Positions 1 through 10,693 of a stretch of 29,928 bases of DNA are shown piece after piece. Where the stretch lies: positions 2,938,002-2,967,929 of the forward strand of contig BFEA01000073.1 in NCBI GenBank assembly GCA_003427395.1, in the 5' to 3' direction. Every line of letters starts with the position of its first letter. Position 1 is the stretch's first letter. The translations under genes were made by a program, and so were the position numbers. The stretch is from Chara braunii (lineage: Eukaryota; Streptophyta; Charophyceae; Charales; Characeae). Below the pieces are notes generated by a model, which saw only the letters and a program-made list of their open reading frames with translations, searched no databases and was not told where the DNA came from.

Positions 1-1050
1 CCACCGAAGGGAGGTGACAGCTCCCGTAAGGTGTAGGTAAGTCGTGCCTCGCGTAGGCCCTATCCTGTCGTAGGGGCTCGCGAGAGGTATGGCTGGCGCA
101 CCCGGCCGGAGCGGCTTGTGGAAGCTCCATGTATATTGCGACGAAGGGTTCGAAAAACCAACTCCTGCGTGACGCGGCCGGGAGGGTCCCGCGCTGCCCC
201 CGCGCGGTGCCGGACCGATGCGCCCTACAGTGGGTCGCGCATGCTTCTCCTCTTTACTCGACCAACTCTCCCCCCGAAACCGCTTGAACATTCCCCAGAG
301 CGCTCCCCTGGAACGAACCCCGGTATGAGCTGAGTACGCCCTACACTTCTGTCTCCCCTGGTTCAATTCCCCCCTCTCTCTCTTGGTCATCGCTCAATCC
401 CCCTCATCCGGCTCGTGCTGGTTGCCTGTTCATCCACTTTCTGAACGACATACTGCAGCTCATCTTCAGTGCAAACCAGGTACACCTGGCGCGCTAACTG
501 AGTCCTCCGTAAGCACCCCGGTAAACCGTAACGTGATCAGTGTTTTAGAGTGGTGCGCGCGCCTGTTTCACTCTTCTCAGTACACTCGCCATATCCTTCC
601 CCCTGAACCATAGATCGTGCGCTGCGAGTATGGCGTGTATGCTCCCCTTCCGCATTCCCTTGAATTGTCGCCACACGTGGGTTCTGTACGCCTAGCGCAC
701 TGTCCGATTTCCCCTTCTCTGCTCACCCCCCTGTGCTACGCCTCCCGATCTGACTCAAGTGTGGGCCGGGTACGCCTGGCTCACTCCTCCAAAAAAAACG
801 TCCCCATCGTCTTGCTGGCCCGGACTTTATTCACCTAGCGTCCCACAGTGGTCCTTAGTTGCAGCGCTTGCCCTCAAGCCCGTCAACCTTGCGTAAGTGC
901 AGTGATAGAAAAAAGCTAAGAACCAGGCCTGAAGGGTCTGCGCAAATGGGCTGGTTCCGTCGCCCAGATCAGCGAGGCCTAGGCAGAAAATCTTGGGGCG
1001 GCCATAACATCAACAACGAACACCGTGCTCAGGGTTATCACCGTCGATCC
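1..1050. other. Non-coding GC-rich stretch with scattered short repeats
   Basis: I see no convincing gene here. Open frames on either strand are short and low in recognisable content. A short motif of the form GTACGCCTGGCNCAC recurs with variation near 331, 481, 686 and 769, which suggests an old, very diverged tandem repeat or part of a long terminal repeat. Pyrimidine-rich runs (for example near 363-386 and 706-730) could be relics of a retrotransposon polypurine tract read on the minus strand, but I could not pair this stretch with another LTR in the window. Confidence 0.4.
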
Positions 1051-1360
1051 GATTACCGTACCGGTCCAATACAAAATATAATACCATACCGCGGATGAAC
1101 AACGCCGATACCTTGAACAGATGACCGCACCGTACCAGTCCCAAACCTCGAAAAAAATAAGAATAGGCCGCAGCATACCATCACGATGAAAAACCTGTAC
1201 CGAACCATTACTGTGTCAGTCATAAATGTACCAAACTGCAGAAAAATGGCCCAGTACCGAACCAGTAACCGAGCCTGTCCAATACAGAGTATAATACCAT
1301 GTCGCAGATAACCCACGCCTATACCAAGTAGAACCTGTTGTCGGACCATACCAACCATGT
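1051..1360. repeat. Diverged direct repeat, period about 213 bp
   Basis: The segment beginning GTCCAATACAAAATATAATA near 1064 returns near 1277 as GTCCAATACAGAGTATAATA. It is followed in both copies by related text containing ACGCC, ATACC and a TTGAAC/AGAACC-like element. The period is about 213 bp. The short minus-strand frames here (around 979-1376) are two readings of the same repeat and are not taken as genes. Confidence 0.6.
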
Positions 1361-1430
1361 CACCGCGACCCAACATCAGTCCCGCTCACTCAATAACACT
1401 CGGCTATCGCGGTGGTAGTAATCAGGTCGA

Positions 1431-1790
1431 TCGGGAAAGCTAAGGGAACACAAACGGATCAGCGGACAATAGGTAAATAAACAATTTTTGGCAAATTTCT
1501 ATTAGGAATGAATCCCGTCAAAAATTAATCAAACAATAAATAATCATATGTTTTTGTTCCTTTTATTATTTATTTTTCTTTTACTCATTTTTAGTCTTCA
1601 TTTTTGGAATCGATCAAAACTGACGACAATCTAGTCAAGAGTAAATTTTGAAAAAATTTAGTTAGTTAACAAATTTTTATTCGTTTCCTTCCCTTTTATT
1701 ATTTTTAATTATTTTTCTTAGTTTTAAGTTTGTTGTTAGAATTAATACAAAATAAGGAATTATTCCCTCGTCAATTGCTTTAGTGCGAAA
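1431..1790. other. AT-rich non-coding block
   Basis: Base composition shifts sharply to A/T, with runs such as TTTTATTATTTATTTTTC and AATTTAGTTAGTTAACAAATT, between GC-richer flanks. No open frame, RNA gene or terminal repeat was recognised. It could be part of a long terminal repeat or simple AT-rich spacer. Confidence 0.5.
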
Positions 1791-2137
1791 GGGGCGCGTC
1801 GAGGCCTACTACCATCTCTTTGTATCGCGGTCGACCGGTTAGGGAACAGCCTCGGAGCGCATGAAAGTGATGGGGGTTAGGCACGGCAGGCGTGGCCGTC
1901 CATCGTGTTAATTTCAAGGGTTAGTTTTAACAATTGACAGGGGAAATTTTAGGGATCCTTCCCCGACCCCTAATTTCTCCCGACGACTCTGATGAAAGTG
2001 TTGGTTGTTTCTTCCTTAGGCACTTATCCCAAGGCCCAATCCTTTGTATTTTGGGTGGCCGACTGGTTTGCGGCCGACCGGCAAATAAGCCCGGACCTCT
2101 TCTCGACGCCCCCGTCGAGTCCGCGCCGTCTCGGTCA

Positions 2138-3622
2138 GACGAGTCGTATAAGATTTAAACTGACCACACGCGCGCGTCTCTTATGCTTACGCTTGGTTGT
2201 TGTGTGCTTAGGTTTCTCTGGAACTCTGGGACTGAGAGGGTGTTTCTTGCCTCTCTTATGTCGCGGTCGTTTGGGCTTTGATATAGGGAAGTTTTTCAAT
2301 TTCTTTCTTCGTTGGAATGAGAGTGACCTAGATGCTGCACCTTGTTTAATGCGGACCCTACGTTTAGGCCTCCGTAGTATAAAAAGTCATCTCCTTCTCT
2401 TTCCTAGTGTCAAACCCTTTGCTTTCCTTGTCTCTACTCTCTTCCTCTTTTTCAAGCTCTCACCTACCTCAAATTGCCTTAACGGTCCTCCATCTGTCAC
2501 CTTGGCTTTTCCCTTCGCCTTAGGATCCGATAGTGTTGGTGTAGGAGAAGGGTTTTCCTTTGGCCTAAACAACTTCAGTCTAGCCCCTGCCACATAATTC
2601 TTCCATTTAGACCCATCTAATTCAGCAATCATATATGCTCCCCAGTCGAGTGCACTAACTACGCGGTAGGGTCTCATCCATTTGTTCGCCAACTTCCCTA
2701 ACAATGTCCTCTCTAATGCTGCATCGTAGATAAGTATCATATCACCCACAGTTATCTTCTCCTTTCTAATCCTGACATCCTTATCCCATCTTTCCTTGCC
2801 TTTTTCTCTTTCCACCGCCAATCGATTGGTCGCGGTCATGAGATTGCCCTCTAATCAGTAGGCTATTTGTCTCGTTCGAGCTGTCAGAAGTTCTTCTCGC
2901 GACATGTTGTTCGCCCAGTTAATTGTAGTCCAGCTATCAACATGAAACTCTATGGGTAGAGGGCAATGCCTTCTAAGCCATAGGGTGTAAGGCGGATATC
3001 CCGTGCTAGCTCTGATTGTGACATTGTCTGCCCATATCGCGTATTGAAAATATTTTGGTCAGTCGCTATTTTTACCTCTACACCACTTGGACAATGAAGC
3101 TATCAAGGACTGGTGACCTCGTTCTACAGGTGAGTTAGATTGAGGGTGGTAGGCCGTAGCTATGGAGACTCTAACTTCTGCTTTCTTAAACACACTTTGG
3201 ACCTCATCTGCTAGGAACTCTGCTCCTCTATCCATAACGATCCTACTAACATACCCATACCTAGATAAATACTACATAACAAAGTTCTTTACTTCTCTGG
3301 CTGCCTTCGTTCTGATAGGTTTTACGTCGACAAATCCAGTGAAGTCATCTCTAATGTTCACGACATAATTCATGTTTCCTACCCCTTTCGGCATGTTCAC
3401 TAGATCAATATGCACTCTCTCGCCCAGACGAGTAGGATATGATGAATGAAGCAACCCCTTGTACCTTACAAGAGATCTCTTATGGCACTCCTCACAGGTC
3501 ATACAGTACCTTTCTACATTTTTATACTGACCTTGCCACCAGTATACTCTGCGCACCTTCTCATACGTCCCTTTAACTCCTCTATGTCCACCGACCACTC
3601 CGTCGTGAAGCTCCGCTACCAC
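2138..3622 (-). pseudogene. Integrase (gypsy pol C-terminal part), broken
   Basis: Integrase inserts retrotransposon cDNA into the chromosome. The N-terminal HHCC zinc domain is complete in the first open segment (His6, His13, Cys40, Cys43). The catalytic core shows Asp73 in HIDLVNM, a second Asp in VMDRGAEF (codon 3230-3232) and Glu in NSPVERGH (codon 3122-3124). That is exactly 35 residues between the last two, the classic D-D-35-E spacing. An in-frame TAG (3272-3274) and a TGA further on split the core. The C-terminal part from 2839 (about 150 aa) ends GARLKLFRP and is followed by a Lys/Arg-rich tail. That tail stays open past the TGA at 2387 down to another TGA at 2135. No chromodomain is visible. 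The switch from the RNase H frame lies near 3620. Confidence 0.85.
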
Positions 3623-4446
3623 CGCTTGCTTCTCCTCTGGGCCAGACCACTCGCAGAGGCATCCCTGACCCTGTGGGTCTGCAGAATAAATGTCCAGATC
3701 TCTGTACCCGAACTCTTCTCTCCAGATAGATGCAATCCGATTGTTCGATACTTGCTTTCATAAAGGTTGACTAAGAAACGATCTGTACATCTAGGCTCAG
3801 TTATGGTCAGCGTCGCCACAACTATCGGCCGCTCCGCCTCAATTGGTATTCGTGAAAGTCCATCGGCTACCGCATTTTTCGTGCCCGAAATCCTCTCAAC
3901 AGTATAGTTGTAGAGTCGAATCATGATCAACCATTGCGCAATAGTGAGGTCGGTCGGACTGAAGTCTTTCTGCAAAACCGACGCCACAGCGGTAGAATGT
4001 ACTCGTAGGACAAATCGTCTCCCTTATATGTAGTGTCTAAAGGCGTCTAAGCACCGTAACACAGCTAACACCTCCTTCTTGAATTGACTGTAGTTGCCTT
4101 CAGCGATGTTAAGCGTGCGACTCTCGAATCTCAGCGGCCTCTCCTTACCGTCAGCGTCCTTCTGAGAAAGCAGTCCTCCGACTGAATATGGCCCAGCATC
4201 CGTAGACACTATGAAGGGTCTATTGGTTTCGTCCTCGAAAAATGGTACACCTAGGATTCGTCCCTCTTTTTTAAACTCTTCCTTGAGGGTTAATATCGCG
4301 AGCTCTTGAGGAGAATCCCAATAAAATCGCTCCGTTTTCCTAAGGAGTATCTGTAGAGGTTCTGCTTTCTCCACGTACCCACGTATGAAGATCCGCCAGT
4401 AACCTACAACTCTGAGGAATTGGCGGACCTCGGTAGCGTTATGCAA
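3616..4446 (-). pseudogene. RNase H domain and connection (gypsy pol), broken
   Basis: This degrades the RNA strand of the cDNA hybrid. It follows reverse transcriptase in the same frame. The motif FIVSTDAG carries the first catalytic Asp (residue 83 from 4446) and FKKEVLAVLRCLDAFRHYI matches the conserved RNase H segment with its Glu, as in other gypsy elements. A TAA at 4024 interrupts the frame right after FRHYI. The reading resumes with GRRFVLRV and the later TVERISGTKNAVADGLSRI, a hallmark of the RNase H/integrase junction. The first part (VRQFLRVVGYWRIFIRGY) is the RT thumb/connection segment. Confidence 0.85.
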
Positions 4447-4545
4447 TGGAGTTGGCTAGTTCAAGAGTTTATCTAGCTTCGCTGAAACCACTCGCCCCCC
4501 TTTCGAATCACATATGAACCATAAAATCTTAATCGATGAGACTGC

Positions 4546-5500
4546 TCATCGGCTCTTTGTTCCACTGACCGTTAGATTAGCATCATCTAGCTGTTCCATG
4601 ATCGCGTAGATGTCGGTCAAGTGTTGCTCTACGAATCTCTTGACGCCAGAAGCGACCTCCGTCTCGTCTTTCAGTACGGACCCTTTAATCGGAAAATCGT
4701 CCAAAAAGACCTCAACTTTATCAGGAATGAAGTCTTTTAGAACCGCTACCATAGCTTTCTGGAAGATGGCAACTCCATTGGTCCAACCCATAGGCACGAC
4801 CATCATCTACACTAATCCGAGAAGCGTATGCATCGCAGTAAAGTGTATATCTCTAGGATCTAGAGGTATCTCATCATAACCTGAGAATAGATCACAGACA
4901 AAGTAGATTGATCTGCCTACTGCTCCCTCTACTAATAGATCATCATGCGGTATGGATCGTACATCCCGGATGGTGACCGCATTAACCTTCTGAAGATCTT
5001 GAATCCACCGGATCTTCCCATTAGGCTTCCGTAAGAAGCACCACCTATTCGCATAGGCGCTATTAGATGGCTCCGACACATGTGACGTCATCTTCTCTTT
5101 TAAAAAGACAATTACTTCTTCCTTTTCCTTCTGAGCAAAATTTCACCCTGCGTCAGTCCATGGAGTATGCGGAATCGTGTAGATCCTGGCTGGTGTAGCG
5201 TATCTAGGATCGATCCTCCCTCCCTCCGCGTCGCTAAAAACTATAGCCTTATCACAAGTCTTAAGAACCTCCAATACGCGCTCCTTCTCCTGTTCTGTCA
5301 AATTTTCATCTCCTATGTCCATCTCTGCTATCCTCTCTTTTGTTAGCTGTTGCGGCTCCCTCTTCTTCCTTTCTTTAATCTCTCTGGCAATCTCTTCTTC
5401 AGATACCCCGTCTAGCGTTGATCGCTCTCGAGCTACCGTCGTCGGCTTAACCTTTTGAGATATTGTCTTGTGCTTCTTTGGTCGCCCCCTGTAGGGGGCT
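4546..5500 (-). pseudogene. Reverse transcriptase domain (gypsy pol), broken
   Basis: This copies element RNA into DNA. The segment from 5091 contains NRWCFLRKPNGKIRW and motif A CDLFSGYDEIPL, with the catalytic Asp67. An in-frame TAG at 4807-4809 separates it from VVPMGWTNG (the usual PFGLTNAP position) and the motif C box VFLDDFP, an FLDD variant of YxDD, near 4701-4696. The upstream part of the same frame (about 5500-5092) is Lys/Glu-rich, reads VFSDAEGGRIDPRYA and contains a further TGA near 5142. This frame differs from that of protease, with the switch somewhere near 5500. A later TGA/TAG lies between 4545 and 4447 before the connection domain. Confidence 0.87.
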
Positions 5501-6743
5501 GCGCCCTTAAAAAAGACACAAAGATCATATCTCCGAACTCTTCATCTTCAGCCTTCAGATAAAAGTTTCCACCCACGAGGACGCGATTGCCTAAGTCCTC
5601 GACTTCCACTATGTGTCCTTCTTCCTCCGTGAGTAATGTCCCATACTTCTTCTCGCGGAATCGCAGAGAGCGACTCGCGAGTATGGTCAGCTTGCGGCCA
5701 CCAGCAGGTGCTAAGTCCGCTCTGTTCCTCGGGTCACGAGGCTCGACTGTCTCTATCATTATCCGGCCACCATCTGGACGCTTAATTGAAAGCATCTGAC
5801 TTTCGTTCGGTCACTCTATCGTAACCGCGTGAACGTGGTTCAACCACGTGTGTCCTAGTAGTAGCTCTGAACTGCAATCCCTGACCGCGAAGATAGGCAT
5901 TAGTACGCGCAAGCCTTCGACCTCAATGGCCGCCTTGTGGCAGACCCCGGAGATCTTCTGCTTTCTTCCATCGATCGTTTCTATCTCAAACAGGTAGGAC
6001 CGGTCCAGGTTCAATCCTAATCATACGGCGAGTTCCTCGTCTATGATGACAGTTTCACTGCCATTGTCAATCACTCTTTGGAGAACTATCTCATCATTGA
6101 GAATGATCTCAACTGTCCCACTCCCTAAAATGTAAAACTTGTCCGGAGGCACGCCTTCCATTCCATCCAAGTATACTGTGGCCGCAAGTTTAGCCTTAGC
6201 GCTTACTCCTATTACTGCCACAGTGGGTACCTCTGGCTTGTAAGCCATCTGGACTTCGTCTCCCAAGGGAATGCGCGTCTTGCGCGTGATCATCTGAAAC
6301 TCATCTCGCGCGACTCTCGAAGCAGCCAAGTACTCGAGTATCGAGCACTGCATAGGTTGCCTAAGCGCGCGCCTAAGAGGCTTCACTGTATCAGTATCGT
6401 GTAAGGAGCTCTTCATAGTGAACTTTCGGGCTCCTCGCTTGCGCGGCGAGAATATAACTTCCTCTCCATCAATCCTTTGTCCATCATTTTCTGCAATCAC
6501 ATAGTCCGTATCGGCCTTCTTTGAAGTAACGCCCCTCGCGGACTTGGTCGCCTCAACCCTTATAGGTGTGGGTGGCAGCTCATCATCCGAGGATAAAGTC
6601 ATTCGCACGCTCTGACTCTTGGCCGCTTCTTTGCCCTTGCTTGGCCGCACCCGCCTGGCCTCAACGTTCTCCTTCATCGAAGCGAACATCGATACGTCGC
6701 CTAAATCGTATGTCCACTTGACGTACTTGCGCTCATCAAGCAC
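5433..6743 (-). pseudogene. Gag C-terminal and aspartic protease region, broken
   Basis: This continues directly from the zinc-knuckle frame. The segment VIDNGSETVIIDEEL near 6075-6030 has the D-x-G layout of a retropepsin active site (usually DSGA or DTGA, here DNGS). CSSELLLGHTWL near 5875-5840 matches the second conserved retropepsin block (hydrophobic-LGxxWL). The frame runs from 6743 to 5433 with in-frame TGA codons at 6021 and 5811. Only two and five codons respectively separate the open pieces, which shows they are one reading frame. Retropepsin would release Gag and Pol proteins from the polyprotein. Identification rests on the two motifs and position between gag and RT. Confidence 0.75.
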
Positions 6744-6779
6744 GACAAGCCCCTCGTCGATAGCTCTCCTGAGGTCCGT

Positions 6780-6821
6780 ACAATCCCTCTTGACATGATC
6801 TTCCCCCCTGCAATAGATGCA
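6780..6821 (-). other. CCHC zinc knuckle of Gag nucleocapsid
   Basis: The minus strand reads CIYCRGEDHVKRDC, an exact C-x2-C-x4-H-x4-C knuckle that binds the element RNA in retrotransposon nucleocapsids. It is preceded by a Pro/Lys-rich stretch and by an Arg/Gly/Asp-rich linker, and is in frame with the protease region downstream. Confidence 0.92.
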
Positions 6822-7580
6822 GGAATTCCTAGGAGTGGGCGGTCGGTCCTTTATACCCTTAGGAGTTGGGCCCTTTGTCGCTCTGGTGTCCTGGTTGGAA
6901 GATCCAGTCGATTTGGGATAGTTTGGAGACTTCGGGTACCCAAGCGAGGCGGGATACCCTCCTCGGTCATACTGCCCCCGTGAATCGTCTCAACGACCTC
7001 CTCCTCGCTTTGCCCTCTCATAGCCACCACGATATCTATCCCTGCGGTTCCTGTCCGATTCCCATCAGCCACGGGAGTCATCTCTGTCTCTGTGGTTGAA
7101 ATCACCCGGACTCCGGTATCCTTCCACGTCCCCATTATATCTGGGACTGCGCGAATACTGCTCCTACCTTCCCCCTCGGCTAAAGGTGTCCATCCTGCGG
7201 TATCTGTCTTGTCGACGATCCCTATCAATTTCCTCATCCCTAAGTCGCCAAGCGTCAGCATCTCTCTCTCGCGCACGATAGTCCGCGAGTGTGCGAGGGT
7301 TTCTTTCCTCCATGCTCCGCCAAGGGTCAGTATTCCTACGATCCCATCGCAGGGAGTATGGGGACCCTGGCTTGTCTCTGTAAGTCGTAGCTCTCGTCTT
7401 TGTCTCGATATTGGTCATTTGTCTGGCCAGTCCCTTCATCATTTCTCTCATCTCCCTCATCTCATCTATCACTGCCTCTCTTTCCCTGGGTCGCTGTCGT
7501 TGGACTCCGTCCAACAAATACCGCCGTTCTACCCAAGGCTGGTCGTTAAAGTCAGGACACCTCTCCACATCGTACTCAAC
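6822..7580 (-). pseudogene. Gag linker, Arg/Gly/Asp-rich, broken
   Basis: This is in the same frame as the zinc knuckle. From about 7580 it reads a Glu/Met/Arg-rich, probably coiled-coil stretch (REREAVIDEMREMREMMKG), then YSLRWDRR and NPRTLADYRARERDADAWR, then a tract dominated by RD, RG and YR dipeptides of the kind that binds RNA. Stops occur at 7164-7166 (TAG) and twice further on (TGA). A frameshift near 7580 separates it from the capsid-like part. A diverged second copy of the YSLRWDRR/NPR segment lies at 11474-11340. Confidence 0.75.
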
Positions 7581-8589
7581 GATAGAGAGTGAAGTCCCGG
7601 CGTTGCACCCCTCTCCAAACTAGGTCCTTGTAGTCGTCTGCCTCAGCCTTCATCGCCAACTTGAGAACCGCCGCAAAGTCTCTCTTATCATGAGGCATCT
7701 CTCTCAGTACTCCCTTCTGCTTCTCTCTAGGTAATCGACCGACGAAGATCGTACACCGCTCGACCTCCGATAGCTTCCCTTTTGCAATCAGGGCATCGGA
7801 TATCTTCTGAAACTGTCTCCCAAATGCTTGGACGCTCTCGTCCTCGCCTTGAGTCATCACTTCCAGATCTCGGATTGAGTACTTGACGTCTTCCAGTTTA
7901 AAGAGTTCATAAAAACTGGTTTTGTAGGTAGTCCACCGCCTGACTTTTGGTCGTGCTTATTTGATTACTTGGCTCAAGCTCGGGTCCGAGTTGAACAATA
8001 AATTGTCTACGATCTCGTCCTCCAACTATTGACTGCGGTATACGTGCAACTCCCACTTCTCGAGATACTCGATGATTCCGTATCCCTTGAAAATGAGTGG
8101 TCCGGTGTCTAACTCCGAGGGTTGGTGCGAGATGATGTATCTATCCCTCCTCTCGTAAGGAAGCATATACGACTCACATGTTTGTGGGTCGTAGATCCGT
8201 CTAGGTGGTGTGCTCCTCTCCGGAGGTCTATCTCTATCTCTCCAGGTCTGCTCCCGGACATATTGGTCTTTCCAGTCATCCCTGCCTCTATCACCTCTGA
8301 CGTCTCTCCGCTCGTACGTAGGGGAGCGTCGAGCGGCCACCTCCCACCGGATACTAGGAGGTTTTGTCCTACTCTCGATCCGTACCAGCGATGCGGTCCT
8401 ATCTGGCTCAACGACGACTGGGCAGCCCATCACCTCGGATTCCCCATCATCGGGTTGATCTACGCATCTTAGTGGTGCATTCTGCCGGATGCGCTCCTTG
8501 AGGTCTCGCAGAGCACGGTCTGGTGACGCTCGGTACACACTAGTTTGCTGTTTTATATTCGGATGCGGACCCATTGTGCCAGACTCCAT
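7576..8589 (-). pseudogene. Gag N-terminal and capsid-like domain, broken
   Basis: One minus-strand frame runs from the Met at 8589 to 7576, interrupted by a TAG at 8026 and a TAA about 29 codons later. The first ~150 residues are Arg/Asp/Pro-rich and look disordered. Around 8100 comes PLIFKGYGIIEYLEKWELH, then WTTYKTSFYELF and QGEDESVQAFGRQFQKISDALI, which resembles the retrotransposon Gag family (Retrotrans_gag type) helical core. Upstream of 8589 the frame continues only briefly before a TGA. The N-terminal boundary is therefore approximate. Confidence 0.75.
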
Positions 8590-8651
8590 ATACTTTACTC
8601 CTTCTCAGAGCTCGCGTCTGTACAAGGAGTCTATCGTCCCCGCCACTCGAA

Positions 8652-8729
8652 CTTGCAGCCCGGTCCTAATGTCTGAACTGGCAGCCCAGACCCAACGTCA
8701 GACCTGGCAACCCGGACCTAATGTCAGAG
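8652..8729. repeat. Three-copy 26-bp tandem repeat
   Basis: Units start at 8652, 8678 and 8704, each of the form CTGGCAGCCCGGACC followed by a variable AATGTCAGA-type end. It lies just upstream of the apparent gag start on the minus strand. Confidence 0.8.
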
Positions 8730-8759
8730 CGGGTTCTGCCAATCTCTAAATACCTATAC

Positions 8760-9116
8760 CTAGTTCCCAACCGCCCTCAAAATAACCGTCAGTCTTCCAC
8801 TCTCGTATCGGATCTCGTGCTCGCCCTCAATACCTAGTACTCTCGTGTCAAGGAAGAGTCGCCCCTCCTGTCCCTCTATACACGCAGCACCTCTCCTAAT
8901 CACCAGTACTCCTGTCTTGGGGCACCTCACTCCCCTACAAATCGTGCTCCCTATAGTGCGTAACTCCTCGCGAGTGCAAGCATGCAAGCGCTCTCGTAGA
9001 TCGATCGATGTCCTCCTCTCCAAATCGCTCAACCTTCGCCGCACCGCGCTGGTCCCTGCTAGCGGATACTCACCTCCTCTTGTCATCAAACTTATAATGT
9101 CGTAAGGCAAGTTCAA
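8760..9116 (-). pseudogene. Hypothetical minus-strand fragment, 118 aa
   Basis: Unrecognised. The piece has a charged, helical N-terminal half (RRRLSDLERR, LRERLHACTREELR) and a beta-rich C-terminal half (GVLVIRRGAACIEGQEGRLFLD, RYESGRLTVILRAV). It overlaps the end of the 9432-9070 frame in a different frame, so a frameshift may have split one protein. A similar short C-terminal pattern (VLAYVTF and a Tyr-Glu-Asp-Gly segment) can be read on the minus strand near 11640-11520, but that match is weak. Confidence 0.4.
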
Positions 9117-9432
9117 CTACCGCCCCGAAGTTTCTCCTTTGCGTAAGTTGATAGGGAGTCGGAGGTTTAGGAAATCCCACAAAGACCGTTATCCGAGTAT
9201 CCCAGATAATGTTTTTCCCTAGAGTTAGCAACTTATCTCTCTCGCCTTCTACAACCTCTTCCGTGCGATCCCAACATCCACCGTATGCAAGATCAACTTC
9301 TCTCTCCCTAGGTAGATAAATCCTCACATCATACACGTCTATGTGGATAAACCTGACAGTCATCACATAAAGACGTATCTCCTCCCATCCGCTTCCCACA
9401 AGCTCGTACCTCTCTATCTCGTACGGGATCAC
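9070..9432 (-). pseudogene. Hypothetical fragment, 120 aa, with a paralogue at 9963-9660
   Basis: Unrecognised family. It reads YEIERYELV, LYVMTVRF, IYLPRE, CW and GFPKPPTP. The same landmarks appear in order in the fragment at 9963-9660 (YEVVRYQVA, FYVMTVHF, IYLPRE, CW, GLPRPPIP). The pair proves that this was once protein-coding and was duplicated. Being immediately upstream of gag, it may be the N-terminal part of a long gag or a separate first gene of the element. Confidence 0.55.
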
Positions 9433-9659
9433 CTCTCTCTTCCCTAGCGAACTCAGCAGGCCACATATAAACTTTCATTTCTCCTCGGATGGTCTGTTTC
9501 CAGCAAGAAATCTCTCTCTCCTCAACTCCAGCTCGCGATCAGAGATAATTCTCTCTTCGCTCGTCCCTACATCCTATTCTTTTCTTGTCGATTTCCTAAG
9601 ACAATTTCTGGTTTCGACCGTCCTAGCGAAATTTACTACCGTCTCTCATCCATTCCGTT

Positions 9660-9963
9660 CTAATCCTCTGTTCGGAATCGGGGGCCTAGGCAAGCCGTCG
9701 AAAATCGAGATGTCGTCACAGACCTCGACGGTCTTCCCTAAATCTTTCAATCTTTTTTTCTCTTCCCTCAATTTTCAGGCAGCTATTCTCCAACACCTCG
9801 TGTAAACACAGAACTTTGTCCACTCCCTAGGTAAGTATATCCCAATGTGGTGTACTCCTAGGTCACTAAAGTGTACGGTCATTACATAAAATTGATTTTT
9901 GTCCTAGTCGTTGTTTGCTACCTGATACCTGACTACTTCATAGGGAAAGATCTCTCGTTTGCT
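9660..9963 (-). pseudogene. Paralogue of the 9432-9070 fragment, with stops
   Basis: The minus-strand reading is colinear with the 9432-9070 protein, with conserved YVMTV and IYLPRE. Two in-frame stops break it: a TAG aligned with a Trp of the other copy (TGG to TAG is one change) and a TGA after RIAA. The paralogy is direct evidence that this is a pseudogene and not a chance frame. Confidence 0.65.
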
Positions 9964-10095
9964 AATTCCGCTCAGGCCTCACAGTACTTGCTCATGTTCA
10001 GGATCACGGGGTCTGCTTCATCCCCCAAACTTTCGTCTCCTTCACGCTAACTCCCCCTCAGGTAGTGTCATCTCTCATTCACCTTCATCACCCTC

Positions 10096-10600
10096 CTAAC
10101 ACACAATGGCGGTTAACGCTAGGGCTAACAAGATCTTCTCCTTAAAGTCCTCTAGTAGTAGATAGAACATCTCGAAATCGTCGATGTCCCCAAAATCCTC
10201 AACGTCCTCTAGAGTCTTAATCATTTCTTTCCAATATCGGTTGTGGGCCTTAAGCGTTCTAAATACAGATCCGTCCATTATAACCCTTGCCAATTCCCCT
10301 GTTTCCCTAGCCTCCTTTTCTAAGAGTCTCACTGTCTCTCTTGGGGTCTCGTGCCACGATCTGGACAAGGGTCGCTCATCGAAAGGAGACACGCATAGTA
10401 TATATCTAATGAGACGCCCGTTTTCAGCCCCTACCTAGAGTTCGGTCACTCGCGCGTCCTTCACCGCTTGCCGAGTGCACTCTGCTTCCTCGATCACACT
10501 GAGTCTCGCTAGGTGTTCTACTTGCATCACTACACAGGTCACCGATCCATCTAACTTCCCCACGACACACAGGAAAAACTTATCATTGGAATACTTTCGT
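10096..10600 (-). pseudogene. Hypothetical fragment, helical, broken by TAG
   Basis: Unrecognised. One minus-strand frame runs from about 10600 (FFLCVVGKLDGSVTCVVMQVEHL) through a TAG just after RVTEL to SPFDERPLSRSWHETP and an acidic helical end (EDVEDFGDIDDFEMFYLLLEDFKEKILLAL). It has protein-like composition and no known motif. By position it belongs with the retroelement debris. Confidence 0.45.
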
Positions 10601-10693
10601 CGTACCGCTCATTGTCTCCTATCATTGTTCTTACGCTCCTTCCACACTCTCCTTTTCTTTCGGATTTGTAGCCTCTGGCGACTCCTTCGGTCG

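Larger units (their letters stand above)
2138..8589 (-). mobile_element. Decayed Ty3/gypsy-like LTR retrotransposon, gag-pol
   Basis: Read on the minus strand, the interval gives gag (8589 to about 6780, ending in a CCHC zinc knuckle), an aspartic-protease region, reverse transcriptase, RNase H and integrase in that order. Reverse transcriptase before integrase is the Ty3/gypsy arrangement. Gag shifts frame near 7580. Protease shares the downstream gag frame, RT/RNase H lie in a second frame (switch near 5500) and integrase in a third (switch near 3620). Numerous in-frame TAG, TGA and TAA codons interrupt all of them, so this copy cannot make its proteins. Key motifs remain readable, so it is not ancient beyond recognition. 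No LTR pair, primer-binding site or target-site duplication was found, so the true element ends are unknown. Confidence 0.88.

Noticed and set aside
1-2137. 3' LTR of the gypsy element
   Set aside because: Expected in this place for a minus-strand element, but no matching copy was found between 8600 and 14366, and no TG..CA ends or polypurine tract could be fixed.
1992-2597. 201-aa open frame on the plus strand
   Set aside because: It lies opposite the integrase C-terminal part and its basic tail. It is Leu/Phe/Ser-rich and has no recognisable domain.
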